In this document: one piece after another, positions 44,201-53,106 of the stretch | Layout: each line of letters begins with the position of its first letter | Position numbering within the stretch: the stretch's first letter is position 1 | Assembly: GCA_024195265.1 (NCBI GenBank) | Contig: JAJLRJ010000009.1 | Coordinates: forward strand, 4,759,791 to 4,823,790 | Reading direction: 5' to 3' | DNA length: 64,000 bases | Source: Dendrophyllia cribrosa | Taxonomy: Eukaryota; Cnidaria; Anthozoa; Scleractinia; Dendrophylliidae | Position numbers and translations under genes: made by a program | Notes under the pieces: model-generated | What the model was told of the DNA's origin: nothing | Seen by the model: only the letters and a program-made list of their open reading frames with translations | Database searches by the model: none

Positions 44201-47200
44201 CACTAGTTCTCAAGAGCACAGGTACAAAATTGTAGTACGACCATGAATTGAACAAGCAAGACCAACCAGCGATCCACTCATGGATTAACTGAACCAGGTC
44301 CTCCTTGAATTCATCCCCAAACTGCTTGTATGATGTTGGAAATGCTGTGCAAAATGTACAATACACAGCTTGAGCCATCATGTTTGGGTACCGCTGAAAT
44401 ACAACACATACAGTGTAGTCTTCAATAAAAGTTCTACAGTGTACGTTTTCACAGACAGGTAAATCCTCCCGGGTGGGGGGAGGGACTCCCATATAAAAAT
44501 GACAGGGGTGATCGTCTAGCGGTTAAAATTCTTGGTTTGGTACTATGACCACTGTTAGATTTAAATTTTGATACCTTTAGGGTATTAAGTAAAAAAGAAT
44601 ATGCTAACAGGAGAAACTTTTCAGAAGGAATTGGCACGTCTTAGGGGTTAAAAGTAATGCGAGCCACACCCACAAAACAGGTTTCTGGTTCCTTTCAAAA
44701 GTTCTGACGATCACTCCTCTCAATTTTCTTCCAGAGTTCCCTGAGTGCTTTCTAATACATACAAAATTGAAACAAGTTCTATTCAACCAACTCTAGCAAA
44801 TTAGCAAATAAAAGAATTACTTTACTTATAAAAATAATTATCTGCACATGTTTTGACATACAATAGTTTTCTAAAGATAACAATTTGCGTTCTATTCATC
44901 ATTGAAAGTTATAAAAAAGAAGAGAGTACCCCAACTTTGTAGCATCCATGGTTTTCATTAGAGTGGGTCACGACACCCATGCCGTGTGATGGCCGGAAGA
45001 GGTGATGGAAGACAGAGGTTTAACTGTGTAATTGTAACTATAAAACATGAAGCTGATGCATACCTTAAGAAACTTATCTCTGAATTGTGTCACTGGTGCT
45101 GTAAACAGCATCTTTACATAGTTGTGAGCAATGCGATTAAAAAGCATTTCTTGGATATTCCTGCTGGGCTGCCAAAAAAAGTATATTACGTAATTAATAA
45201 GAGAGGGTGGTCAAACATGGCTTTACATTGTGGTTCCCGATAATATCCATATCTCCTCCATGGACTTTTTAAACTTATTGGAAATTCTGAGGGGTCTCAG
45301 AAGTCAAACTTTTTACAGGAATTAAAGTATGAAGCTAAACTGGAATTTCCAGAGGGGTGGGGGGTGGGGGGGGGGGGGGGGGGGGGGGGGGGTGGGGGGG
45401 TACAGCGATAAACCTTCTGTTGGAGGCATACGGACATTTTCTGGAACAACTCAATACATGTAAGAAAGATTGTAGATCAGGAAAATGTAATTATTACAAT
45501 CTTATCACACCAACCTGATATCTTTCTAAGAAGTACCACCAAAAGAAGTCCTGGTAAAGAATTGAAAAATAATATGATAAAATATGTAGCTATAGAGCAT
45601 TGGTAAAGAAAGTGATTTATCGCAAAAAAACTCATGGTTTGCTAGCCATGTAAGAGAGTAAAATCAGGCCAAGATTATTGCAACAGCTTAATATTAAGCA
45701 CTCAGTTTGCATTCACATTACATGTATTTTTTCTTGATGCATGCACATGATATTGCGACAAGAATTACATGATTGTGCAGAAAGTGTGTGCATAAACAAA
45801 TAGCAGGAACATCCTTGAATCACCTAATGGCTTGCCAAATAAATTATTGATAAAACAATTAAACAAATTATTTATAAAAAAATCAAATTATTATTGGGAG
45901 AGGAAGATGCCATAAATGAATGACGAAATTTTCAGGTTTCGTTGCTTGCCACATTGTATTTACTTTTGTCACTGTTCACAGCACCCCATACCTGTAGAAT
46001 GTCCTCCGATGTCCTGGAAAATATAAATGACTGGAATTCACGTTTAAAGGATGGCTTAAAAGAGATAAGGTTGTCATTATCATTTTTTTTTTGTAATATT
46101 CCCTTAAGACTTATAAGTTAAAAAATTACTGCATTTACAGTACTGTACACAACACTTGAAAGTTTTTGACAAGTTCAAGACATGATGGCTTCTCTTTAAC
46201 TAAAGCCAAAGAAAATAAAAAATAAATAAAAACCAGAATTGTCAAAAAAAATTAAACCTTATAGAGATGGACTTGACCCATGACCCATGACCTGAACTTT
46301 CAACACATGGGTTAGCCAATATATTTTGATCAATAGAGTTTCATAGCTGTGTGAATCATCACAATATACTACTAGATTACATGTATGAACATGTCGACTT
46401 TGAACCATCAGCTCCAGTACATGTATGTGTGTAGTGACTGTGACTGGGTGAATCAGAGTTCCTGGATTAATTAGTAAGATGGTCATGGTAATAATAATAA
46501 ATGTAATTATGTAAAGTTGCTTATTGCTTCCTTTGTGAAGGAAGAGGAGGCAGGGAAGCTTATTATGTTTGAGTTCCAAGTTGTACATCACTGAAAGTCA
46601 GCATCTGTTTTATTTAATGCAGTCATCTTACTTTTTTCCTAAGATCCAACTGAGCATTAATGATTGTTGCCAGAATCTCTCTTGCTTGTAAAGGTTCAGG
46701 GAGGGGAGTGACTTCATCTGGTTCATAACCTGGGTAAACATGCAACTGAAAGAACAACAAAAACAATCTCATTAGATTTGGCCTCACCATAAGAATAATC
46801 CTTTGCATTACATTGACCCACAGGCATACATGTAGCTTTAAATAAACTATACACATTTATGGCGAAAATCATTTTAGGGCACATAGAATGGCTAAAAAAT
46901 AATTTGGGTTATAAAAACAACTCTCTCTTAAATTACGACACCCCTCAAAGTACCTCCACCAACATTGTTCAGTATGTTGTGGTTTAATTTTTATTTTCCC
47001 TTGTCTCAGATTATGGTAATGAATCTGAGACAAAGGGAAAAAAATTCAACTTGTTTGAAAATTTTTATAATAAACAAAAGAAATGGTATAACCAAGATTA
47101 TTATAGTGTTACAGTAGGTATACCTCAACCAACACTGGTCTGTATAACTAAGATTATTGCATGCATTAACAGACTACCTCAACCAACACTGGTCTGTATA

Positions 47201-50200
47201 ACTAAGATTATTGTATGCATTAACAGTACCTCCACCAACATTGGTTTCATACTTGAACTCTTCTCCTTCTGAAAGTAAATAAACAATGCATTTTATGATT
47301 TGACTTTATTGATAGTGAATGGCAAATAATACATGTAACATTACAATAAGGTGGCTAATTGACAGGGGTGGATCCAGGGGAGGGGCACAGGGCCAGCTAG
47401 CCCCCCTCCTTCCCTCCCCCCTCCTTATCTACCTAGCCTCTAACATTTTCACTCTGCCCACCCCTCCCCCACTTCTCACATTATATACAATAGAGAGTCT
47501 GCATCTGAGGGGAACTGAAAGTAATTTAATATACAATATATAAGCCTCCCCCCCCTCAGACTCCAATAAGCCTCCCCCCCCCCCCCCCACTGCCATTTTT
47601 GGAGTAAGAAATTCATGAAGCCCTCCCTCTCTTTTATTGAAGCCCCCCCCCCCCCTCCTTTTCCTTCACAACCCAGACAATAAAAAATATAACGGCTGAC
47701 TGTACATTCCAATCTGGGCACGAATTCACATACACAGTACTCGCGAGCTTTGAAGAAAATATAACTGGTAGTTGTACTAAAAATGATCATTGTTGCAGTA
47801 ATTAATTATGAGTGGTGAACTGCTTGTGTTTTGCTAAATTGTAATAAGCCCCCGCCCCCCCCCTCTCTAATAAGCTCCCCCTCTATAAGCCCTTCCCCTT
47901 AAAGGCACTTGAAATCAATAAGCCCCCCCTCCCCGGGGGGCTTAATAGAGGATTTACAGTACTGTATATTATGTAATTGCCAAAAAGCTAGAAAATGCAT
48001 TTGAATGTTAAGTCATATGGAAAACACAGTACACCAAAGTTGCTAAAGCAACTATCATTGATAGTATTAATCTACCTTTTTTGAAGCCTTTTTCCAGCCC
48101 AGTAACTGAGATTGTTGGGGTGAACTATTCATCAGTGGATTCTCGGCAGTAGCTTGTAAGGCTGTATGTTTTTAAATAACATTATTACAAAGTACATGTA
48201 CATGTATAATATTACTGGTATTATTTTTAAAATATAATTCCAGAGACTCTTGCAGCAATTTCAATCAATTTTCAAGTACATGTAGCAATCATGCATGGCA
48301 GAGGTATGAATACATGAAACTAAATTTTGTTCTGTTGAAACTCACCAGATCTAACTGAATAAATTCCAGCAAACTTGGTAACTTCCTTGGCTTCAACCTC
48401 TATAAAATAATGCAAAATTACATTTTTCAACTAACTGTTGTTTTAGTCAACTTAAAAGTAATGTCATCAAGGTATTAGTGTATTTGCATGAAAGACTGCA
48501 GGATGCCCATAAATTTGTTTTTATTATACATGGGGGTTACTGCCCATTGTACAGAGATGGCCATTGTAGGAGGTTAGGGGTGTACATGTAAATGTACAAT
48601 TAATTAATAACTACATCATAGCTAAACATTTCATTGACATACACATTCACATGTTACATGGTTAATCTCCTTTCCTTAATTTAACTTACATACATATATG
48701 TGATGTTATAACATCATTATAAAGGATTCACTGTTAATTTAAGTATTATTATTGTTTGATCCTGTTATTACAGATTAACATTACACAGATTACATGTATG
48801 CAAAAAAGGTCGCATGTATGTCAGGCAGTACATGTATCTAATCACTAGCTACTGAATCAAAACCCAGGGGAGACTCCCATATTAATTGGAAATTTTGAAA
48901 GGAACTGTTAATGTACCAGAATTTCCTTTGGTGGGTGTAGCTTAAATTCAGGAACACATATAAACCAGTTCTTAATCTGACAATATTTAGCATATAATAA
49001 ATTAGCATGTTAATAAATTAGCATATTAATAAATTAGCATGTTAATAAATTATTAGAATAGGGTACTGAGCAGCCTCATTCCCAGACATCAAAAACACGC
49101 TTACCGAGCAAAAAGAGCTCATAGTCAGGCTTGTGGTTGAGAATGATGGCACAAGTTGTCCCAGGTGAAATTTTTCTTTCCAGTCAGCTTGATGTGTGAC
49201 CTTATCCTATTATGGGCCAAGAAGGACTGGGAACGAGGCTGCATGGGCACTAAGATAACTCTAACAGTAAACAACTTATTACAGGATGCCCTACACTGTA
49301 AGTAAGTACATGTCATTCCAACACCACTTTTATAAGATTCCACTCCCCTGTACTAAAGAGAAACACCTTGCCTTTGTTGCTGATCTTTGATGATGACTTG
49401 TTAGGAGGCTTGTAATCAATGATAAGCTTTCCAAAGCCGAACTCTTCTTCATCCGGTTCTACCTCTAAGCCATGCTCCTTCATGTATTTGTCGACAACCA
49501 GCTGAGTTGGGGAGTCATAGCTATGCAAGTTTGAATTTAAACTGCTGATTTGATCTGTGATGTCTTTTATGGTTCCGCCTCGATGAAACGATTCTTGTAG
49601 CTCAGATACTAATCATTTTAATCAAAGAAAACATGGATACATGTACATCTATGTACAAGACATTGAATTTTACTTAACCCTTAAACTCCCAAGAAAAATC
49701 CCAAATTTCATTTAGTACAAATGAAAATGGTACTACCATGCAAATTTGCAATACTGTTGAATAGGTTTCATACATATGTATGAATGGTCAGTCACCATGG
49801 GATTTTGTTGACAGACTTAAACATTAGAACGACATTATTGTCTCCATAATAATTATTGACTCTGGGAGTTAAAGAGTTAAAATATGTTTAATTGTACCAA
49901 TTCCAGATCATCCTGCCTTCTACCTTGGGGAGTAGGCAGGGGTTTAAAACTTTCTCCTTCCTGTACCTTTTACTCTTGGATCTTGTCGCTTCCTTGGAGG
50001 CTCCCACCTCTTTTCCCTGGGGTGGGAGATTACAGTACAGTAGTAGTATTCAACCCAAAAATTGGGAAGGGGTGTGTCACCCAGGATGTCAAACCCTGAT
50101 CCTAGGATATGTATGGCAGCATCTTTCCCTTCCTCCCACATCCTGCCACTTTATGAAGACTGCTTCCCTCCCTCCCCCCATTTCCATCTCCTACTGTATA

Positions 50201-50940
50201 CCTCCCACACCCTACATTGTATTCTTCCAGTTTGCCCCATGAATGCAGTGTCATAAAACTCCCCTGCTTTGTTCCATTTTATACTAAGATTTTGATAGCC
50301 TACATGTATAAAAGGGGTACTATGACACTGGACACTAATTTTTTTTTTTAAGACTGAAGGCCTACCAAGATTTTTCATGTATTTGTTGTAGTTCAATTTT
50401 ATCCTTGGTTCAATTTTCATTCATTATTATATATATTAGCATAGAAAAGAACAATGGAAAATAAAAAAATGAACCAAGGATGAAACTGAACTACAACATA
50501 TTAAACATGTAAGTTTTTAGTAGTTCTTTAATATAGAGTCAGTCGACACAAGTCTGCAAATTTAAATGTCACGCGACGAATTTGATAGCAAGGGACATAA
50601 CACTGAGATCACAACGCAATTTAACTTACTCCATTCTTACTTGAGGCTGCCAGATCGCGTTGATAAAGACTGTTCCTTCTGCTCTACATGTTCGTGCTTA
50701 TTGCAAAATGGATAGGAAAAGAAAAAGCTGACGATCATGCAAACGAAACATCAACATTGTCTTCGGAAAACCGATCGAAGTTGGCGATATTTGAGCGTTT
50801 CGAGTAAATGATCGGCCGTACACCGCAAAGTTACAATCGTCATCAATGCTGGAAGTGATCGGATAAACTAATGATCAAAAATTTCATAAATGATTAATCA
50901 CTTTCACACTCTGTGCAGAAAGAAGTTCGACGGTAGCCAT
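33373..50940 (-). CDS. FAM227: FAM227-family protein (FWWh domain), about 18 exons
   Basis: Phase-consistent exons, 5' to 3': 50940-50910 (tentative start MATVELLSAQ), 49608-49367, 48399-48346, 48161-48076 (boundary uncertain), 47268-47230, 46745-46632, 46013-45992 (uncertain), 45550-45515, 45168-45064, 44393-44267, 42289-42188, 41634-41483, 40771-40541, 39422-39265, 38547-38470, 37403-37329, 36552-36480, 33459-33373. From 45550 to the stop the exons total 1,224 nt, exactly 408 codons. The signature DFFWWYFLERYQ, then NRIAHNYVKM, RYPNMMAQAVYCTFCTAFP and FDVYGHSPLVEQFL, identifies the FAM227 family, whose biochemical role is unknown and which is mostly expressed in testis and ciliated tissue. 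The tail is helical and charged. Two small exons (48161-48076, 46013-45992) do not agree in phase with neighbours, so an exon is missing or misplaced there. A minus-strand AATAAA lies at 33085-33080. Confidence 0.85.
33988..34135. repeat. Inverted repeat, CTCGGTGTAAGAACCTGT ends
   Basis: CCTCGGTGTAAGAACCTGT at 33993 is mirrored by ACAGGTTCTTACACCGAGG at about 34115-34133, about 100 bp apart. Small MITE in the last FAM227 intron. Confidence 0.75.
34438..35310 (-). mobile_element. PIF/Harbinger-like element with TTA target duplication
   Basis: The ends GGGCCGATTCGCACTAGCGGAC and GTCCGCTAGTGCGAATCGGCCC are perfect inverted repeats, flanked by TTA on both sides (34435-34437, 35311-35313), the hallmark duplication of PIF/Harbinger transposons. 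A minus-strand frame at 35035-34814 begins MSQENYYF and ends KRDYDKWAKDE, resembling the start of a Myb/SANT-like protein that Harbinger elements encode. No transposase is visible in 873 bp, so it is an internally deleted, non-autonomous copy. Confidence 0.7.
35485..35642. repeat. Long palindrome, arms about 70 bp
   Basis: Arms AACAAATTGACGTCAGTTTTTTATGCGTC... and ...GACGCATAAAAAACTGACGTCAATTTGTT (key blocks TTGACGTCAG, CTGTCCTCTTATTGAT, CATAACATTGTCAAAGT) pair with one 3-bp indel around a ~13-bp loop. It is followed by a direct repeat of ATTCTAAATTGTCAGATGGCA that also occurs at about 34303. Confidence 0.85.
36282..36460. repeat. Foldback next to a FAM227 splice donor
   Basis: Arms of about 65 bp (CGGCTAACGCATTGTTGTAC / GTACAACAATGTGTTAGCCG with outer AATAGACAAATT) end only about 20 bp from the donor of exon 36552-36480. 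Confidence 0.85.
37020..37080. repeat. Short palindrome
   Basis: CAAAGCCAAGAGTTATAACTCTCGGCTTTG forms a stem centred on GAGTTATAACTC, extended by CTCAATG/CATTGAG. Confidence 0.7.
37479..37640 (+). mobile_element. MITE family A, truncated copy 4
   Basis: Starts TA-GAGCGGTTTTCAATTTAAT and follows the family through GCATTGTTACGCTTTGTGATT, where the 42-bp insertion at 37550 interrupts it. The right end is missing. Confidence 0.75.
37550..37591. mobile_element. 42-bp inverted-repeat insertion with 9-bp target duplication
   Basis: AGCCTGCGCGC ... ACGCAGGCTAC is flanked on both sides by TTTGTGATT (37541-37549 and 37592-37600). The interrupted MITE A sequence is contiguous in sister copies, so the pre-insertion state is known. 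The tips match the element at 55901. Confidence 0.85.
38548..39264 (-). other. FAM227: U12-type AT-AC intron in the FAM227 gene
   Basis: On the minus strand the intron starts ATATCCTTT directly after CTGCCACC and ends CTTTAACTTACCCCCCAC before ATTATCC. ATATCCTT is the exact U12 5' consensus; TGCTTTAAC matches 7 of 9 positions of the U12 branch site, with its A about 12 nt from the terminal AC. The join gives a continuous IKSLPP-LSAPTYREVI, a conserved FAM227 stretch, and preserves phase; no GT-AG alternative does so without adding a hydrophobic insert. It contains a MITE B copy (38671-38873). Confidence 0.8.
38671..38873 (+). mobile_element. MITE family B copy
   Basis: Starts CCCTTTCACTCCCAAGAGTG and ends ATTGACTCTGGG. 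It lies within the AT-AC intron of the FAM227 gene. Confidence 0.8.
39535..39660 (-). repeat. Dispersed repeat shared with 41735-42010
   Basis: GGGATACTAGTCCATCATAGGGT and CACCGGTACCCATGTATA blocks match GGAATGCTAGTCCATTGCAGGGT (41760) and CACCGGTACCCATTTATA (41970). Related to the tRNA-headed repeat below. Confidence 0.55.
40030..40330. repeat. Inverted-repeat element
   Basis: GTTAAATGTGTACCCAGTATTCAATCTA at 40071 is mirrored by TAGATTGAATACTGGGTACACATTTAAC at 40238 (core TACCCAGTATTCAATCTA). Outer ends AAATCC...AGGTTAGAT / ATCTAACCT also pair. Nothing coding. Confidence 0.75.
41225..41254. repeat. Poly-C tract
   Basis: A run of about 27 C bases in a FAM227 intron. Confidence 0.9.
41735..42120 (-). 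repeat. tRNA-derived SINE-like repeat
   Basis: Read on the minus strand from 42119: GGTGAAGTGGTTAGCGCATTGG resembles a tRNA A-box region and GGTTTAAGGCCTGGACTCGAAC a degenerate B-box. The body ends in the dispersed CAGGGGGGAGTAGCAATACT segment near 41740. It lies just downstream of the FAM227 exon at 42188. Confidence 0.5.
43002..43388. mobile_element. TTAA-flanked MITE
   Basis: TTAA then AGGGACACTGTCA at the left, TGACAATGCCCCT then TTAA at the right. TTAA duplications are typical of piggyBac/Kolobok-type transposition. A related element is at 58788. Confidence 0.7.
43612..43868. repeat. Degenerate tandem repeat, about 85-95 bp unit
   Basis: Three units carrying GTCCGTATTA...GGG, AAAATGT...TAGCTTTCCGC and GGGACC. 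Not coding. Confidence 0.65.
43917..44186. repeat. Foldback MITE with TGACGTCA sites
   Basis: Long arms with CCTGATTC / GAATCAGG tips, TCGCTCGCACTCACTC / GAGTGAGTGCGAGCGA and CATGACGTCATCTG / CAGATGACGTCATG. Each arm carries a perfect CRE-type TGACGTCA octamer. Confidence 0.8.
44267..45550 (-). CDS. FAM227: FAM227 core exons (FWWh domain)
   Basis: Exons 45550-45515 (36 nt), 45168-45064 (105 nt) and 44393-44267 (127 nt) join in frame. They encode FFWWYFLERYQ, then PSRNIQEMLFNRIAHNYVK, then RYPNMMAQAVYCTFC and SYKQFGDEFKEDL, ending HEWIAG. This is the most conserved part of the family. The 36-nt exon carries the FWW motif by itself. Intron sequence between them is unremarkable except a degenerate tRNA-like stretch at about 44513-44575. 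Confidence 0.85.
45358..45405. repeat. Poly-G tract
   Basis: About 40 bases almost all G with a few T. Intronic low-complexity sequence. Confidence 0.9.
47121..47230 (-). repeat. Tandem copies of a FAM227 exon end and its splice donor
   Basis: Two units of 54 and 52 bp, each starting TACCTCAACCAACACTGG, abut the end of exon 47268-47230 (TACCTCCACCAACATTGG). On the minus strand every unit carries TTGGT(T/G)GAG|GTA, so the 5' splice site appears three times in a row. A fourth shorter match is at about 46951. Confidence 0.7.
47360..47950. repeat. C-rich low-complexity region
   Basis: Several C(7-14) runs with AATAAGCC between (for example 47546-47590, 47644-47656, 47850-47935). The open frames across it are artefacts. 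Confidence 0.7.
49679..49881 (+). mobile_element. MITE family B copy with TTAA at both tips
   Basis: TTAACCCTTAAACTCCCAAG at the left and CTGGGAGTTAAAGAGTTAA at the right. The interior matches the family blocks. Confidence 0.8.
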
Positions 50941-51271
50941 TGGTAACGAGTCGAGACAATAAAACGCTGACTGCGAAAGCACGAGCGTAACAAGTAAATA
51001 CATACACAAAAGGATACGATCATCTGGCACCTTTTCTCCTTCTGCCACAAACATGCTGTTATTTCTTTAAACAAATCATCATTATCTCTGTAGGAGAACA
51101 GATCCCCTGCTAAAATGTTTACAAAACAATTTGATCACCCGCTGACAGCGAGAGAAATTTTGAGCAACAGGTGGGAAAAGACTGGAGCGAGCGAGCATCG
51201 CGCAAGGCTCTATGGGACTGTAATGGCGGATTGACAAGTCTGCAAACTTCGTTTACTTTTATGAGCAAATA
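50941..51271. promoter_or_regulatory. Presumed bidirectional promoter between FAM227 and kelch genes
   Basis: Only 331 bp separate the tentative FAM227 ATG (50940) from the kelch ATG (51272), on opposite strands. The interval has no TATA box in a convincing place. Inference from head-to-head layout; transcription starts cannot be read from sequence alone. Confidence 0.4.
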
Positions 51272-52294
51272 ATGGAGTTTTCTGCTATTTTGGCTGGGGG
51301 AACTGCCCCAAGCAAGCGCGCATTTCATTCTTGTTCTATTGTAGGAGGTGAATTGTATATTTTTGGAGGAATTACCGAGGATAGGACGGTTCTAAGCGAC
51401 ATGTACAAATACGACCATTCCACGAATTCTTGGACCAAAATCGAAAATCGGGTGCCAAGTAGCTGGCAAAGTAGACCTCAGGTATCGTCCGGATTTCCTA
51501 AAGGCAGGCTCTGTACTGCACCCAGTGTCAGCCACCACACAGCGACAGTAGTAAGGGATCGTTTTATATTAATAATCGGCGGTTGGAATGGACGTAAAAG
51601 ATGTGCGGACGTTTTTTGTTTTGATACTACGGAGCAGTTTTGGCGGCATATGCCCGAATCAGGAGACGTTCCCGTTGGTTTAAGCTCACACACTGCAACC
51701 TTAATCTCTTCTAAAGATATTCTTATTATCGGGAGGGAAGGAGGTGTGCACACACAAAGACGCTTTGCCGGTGCGTTTTATTTAAATTATGAAACGGGGA
51801 AATACGCTGAGGCGCCATTTCATGCCTCTTCTCGTTCAGGACACACTGCGAATCTGATTCCTATCAGAGCAAGTAAAGAAACTCACTTATTTGTCTTCGG
51901 AGGCCGAAAAAGTGGAGGGTATGAATTAATCGGTTCATGGAACAAAATCGAACAAACTGAATCCACTTTCCCCAAGCAAAGAATTGTAGATTTGCTTGGA
52001 AAATCAACTGTTTGTGACGAACCCTGTGGTAGGCAACATGCTAAGGCTGTTGAACTTGACAGAAAATATTTACTGTTTTTTGGTGGAGAGACGTGGAGTG
52101 GAGTTCGGGAAAATGTCACAAATGATACTTTTATTTTGGAGACTGACAAGATGAGGTGGTACAAGGTACCTTTTGGTGGAGATGTTCCCAGACTTGTTGG
52201 CCATTCTATGCTGGTGACTGGTGACAAGATTTTTGTTTTTGGTGGTGGTGTTGGTAGTAAATATCGTGACACTCTTTGGGAAGTGAAAATTTAG
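51272..52294 (+). CDS. KLHDC9: Kelch-repeat protein, KLHDC9-like, single exon
   Basis: A 340-residue intronless frame from ATG 51272 to TAG. Kelch repeats are visible as Gly-Gly pairs followed by Tyr and Trp: IFGGITEDR...W, IIGGWNGRKRCADVFCFD...FWRHMP, VFGGRKSGG, FFGGETWSG and VFGGGVGSKYRDTLWEV. With SHHTA/SSHTA/SGHTA before each blade, this makes a six-bladed propeller filling the whole protein. Length and the lack of BTB or other domains match KLHDC9, a small testis-expressed kelch protein reported to interact with cyclin A1. Propellers of this kind act as protein-binding scaffolds. An AATAAA is at 52716-52721. Another small kelch-only family remains possible. Confidence 0.75.
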   Translation: MEFSAILAGGTAPSKRAFHSCSIVGGELYIFGGITEDRTVLSDMYKYDHSTNSWTKIENRVPSSWQSRPQVSSGFPKGRLCTAPSVSHHTATVVRDRFILIIGGWNGRKRCADVFCFDTTEQFWRHMPESGDVPVGLSSHTATLISSKDILIIGREGGVHTQRRFAGAFYLNYETGKYAEAPFHASSRSGHTANLIPIRASKETHLFVFGGRKSGGYELIGSWNKIEQTESTFPKQRIVDLLGKSTVCDEPCGRQHAKAVELDRKYLLFFGGETWSGVRENVTNDTFILETDKMRWYKVPFGGDVPRLVGHSMLVTGDKIFVFGGGVGSKYRDTLWEVKI

Positions 52295-53106
52295 TTTCAG
52301 CTGTTTTCACTTTGTACAGTTAAATCCATTAACTTGAACCAGCAAGCAAAACACTGATTGTCAACTCACGCCAAGTTATCAGGAGCAAAATTACTGAAAT
52401 AATGTAAACTACTTTCAGTACTGTACTGTTGAACTAAGCTGCTTTTCCTCTCAAGTTTGAGAAGTTAAACAATGTTTTAGAAGTTAAGTTTCTTTAAATA
52501 TATATAGTCTTAAAGGGTACCTTAAAACAAAGAATCCTATCCAGTTTGCCAATGTTTTAATGTACATGTACCACTGAAATGTGATTGTGTGAACTTAAGA
52601 ACATATACAGTGTAAAACTCGTGGGTTCGGGGAATTTTTAAACCCCTTGGTCCAACTGTACATGTATAACAAAACAAGATAATTTTGGTTCCTTTATTCA
52701 GATGTAAAGAGTGAAAATAAATGGCTTTGAAAAGGGGTCATCATGGTTCGTGTTTTGTTGAAGATAACCATTATTTCCTGGAAAACTGTCGTAACTACAA
52801 AGAAGATCAAGATTCTGCTCCAAAACCAGCAACAAAACGTTTTATCTTTGAAATAATCCAGGAAAGAAATTAGTCCAAAAAGTAGGATTGCGATTTCATG
52901 AAAACTTGCAAGCGGGCTTTAGAGAAAAAAGATGTACTTATAAATACTGGCTTTAGAAGAGAATCAATGTTTCCGCTAATTTGGAAAAAAAATCAGGCAT
53001 TGTTAGAGACAAGTGGCTACTGTTTTATTAAAGACAACAAAGTCTGCTATGCTATTACAGTGCCTTCACTTCTGGTGACCATACAAATGGTTGTCTCCAC
53101 AGCGTT
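52295..53106. other. Convergent 3' flanks of the kelch and fibrinogen-related genes
   Basis: It holds the kelch polyadenylation signal (52716-52721) and, on the minus strand, an AATAAA at 53029-53024 for the fibrinogen-related gene. No coding frame looks real. Confidence 0.6.

Noticed and set aside
44986..45243. Plus-strand 85-residue frame
   Set aside because: It is the shadow of the FAM227 exon at 45168-45064 on the other strand.
49884..50256. Overlapping Pro/Ser-rich frames
   Set aside because: Low-complexity CT-rich intron sequence, several frames open at once, no homology.
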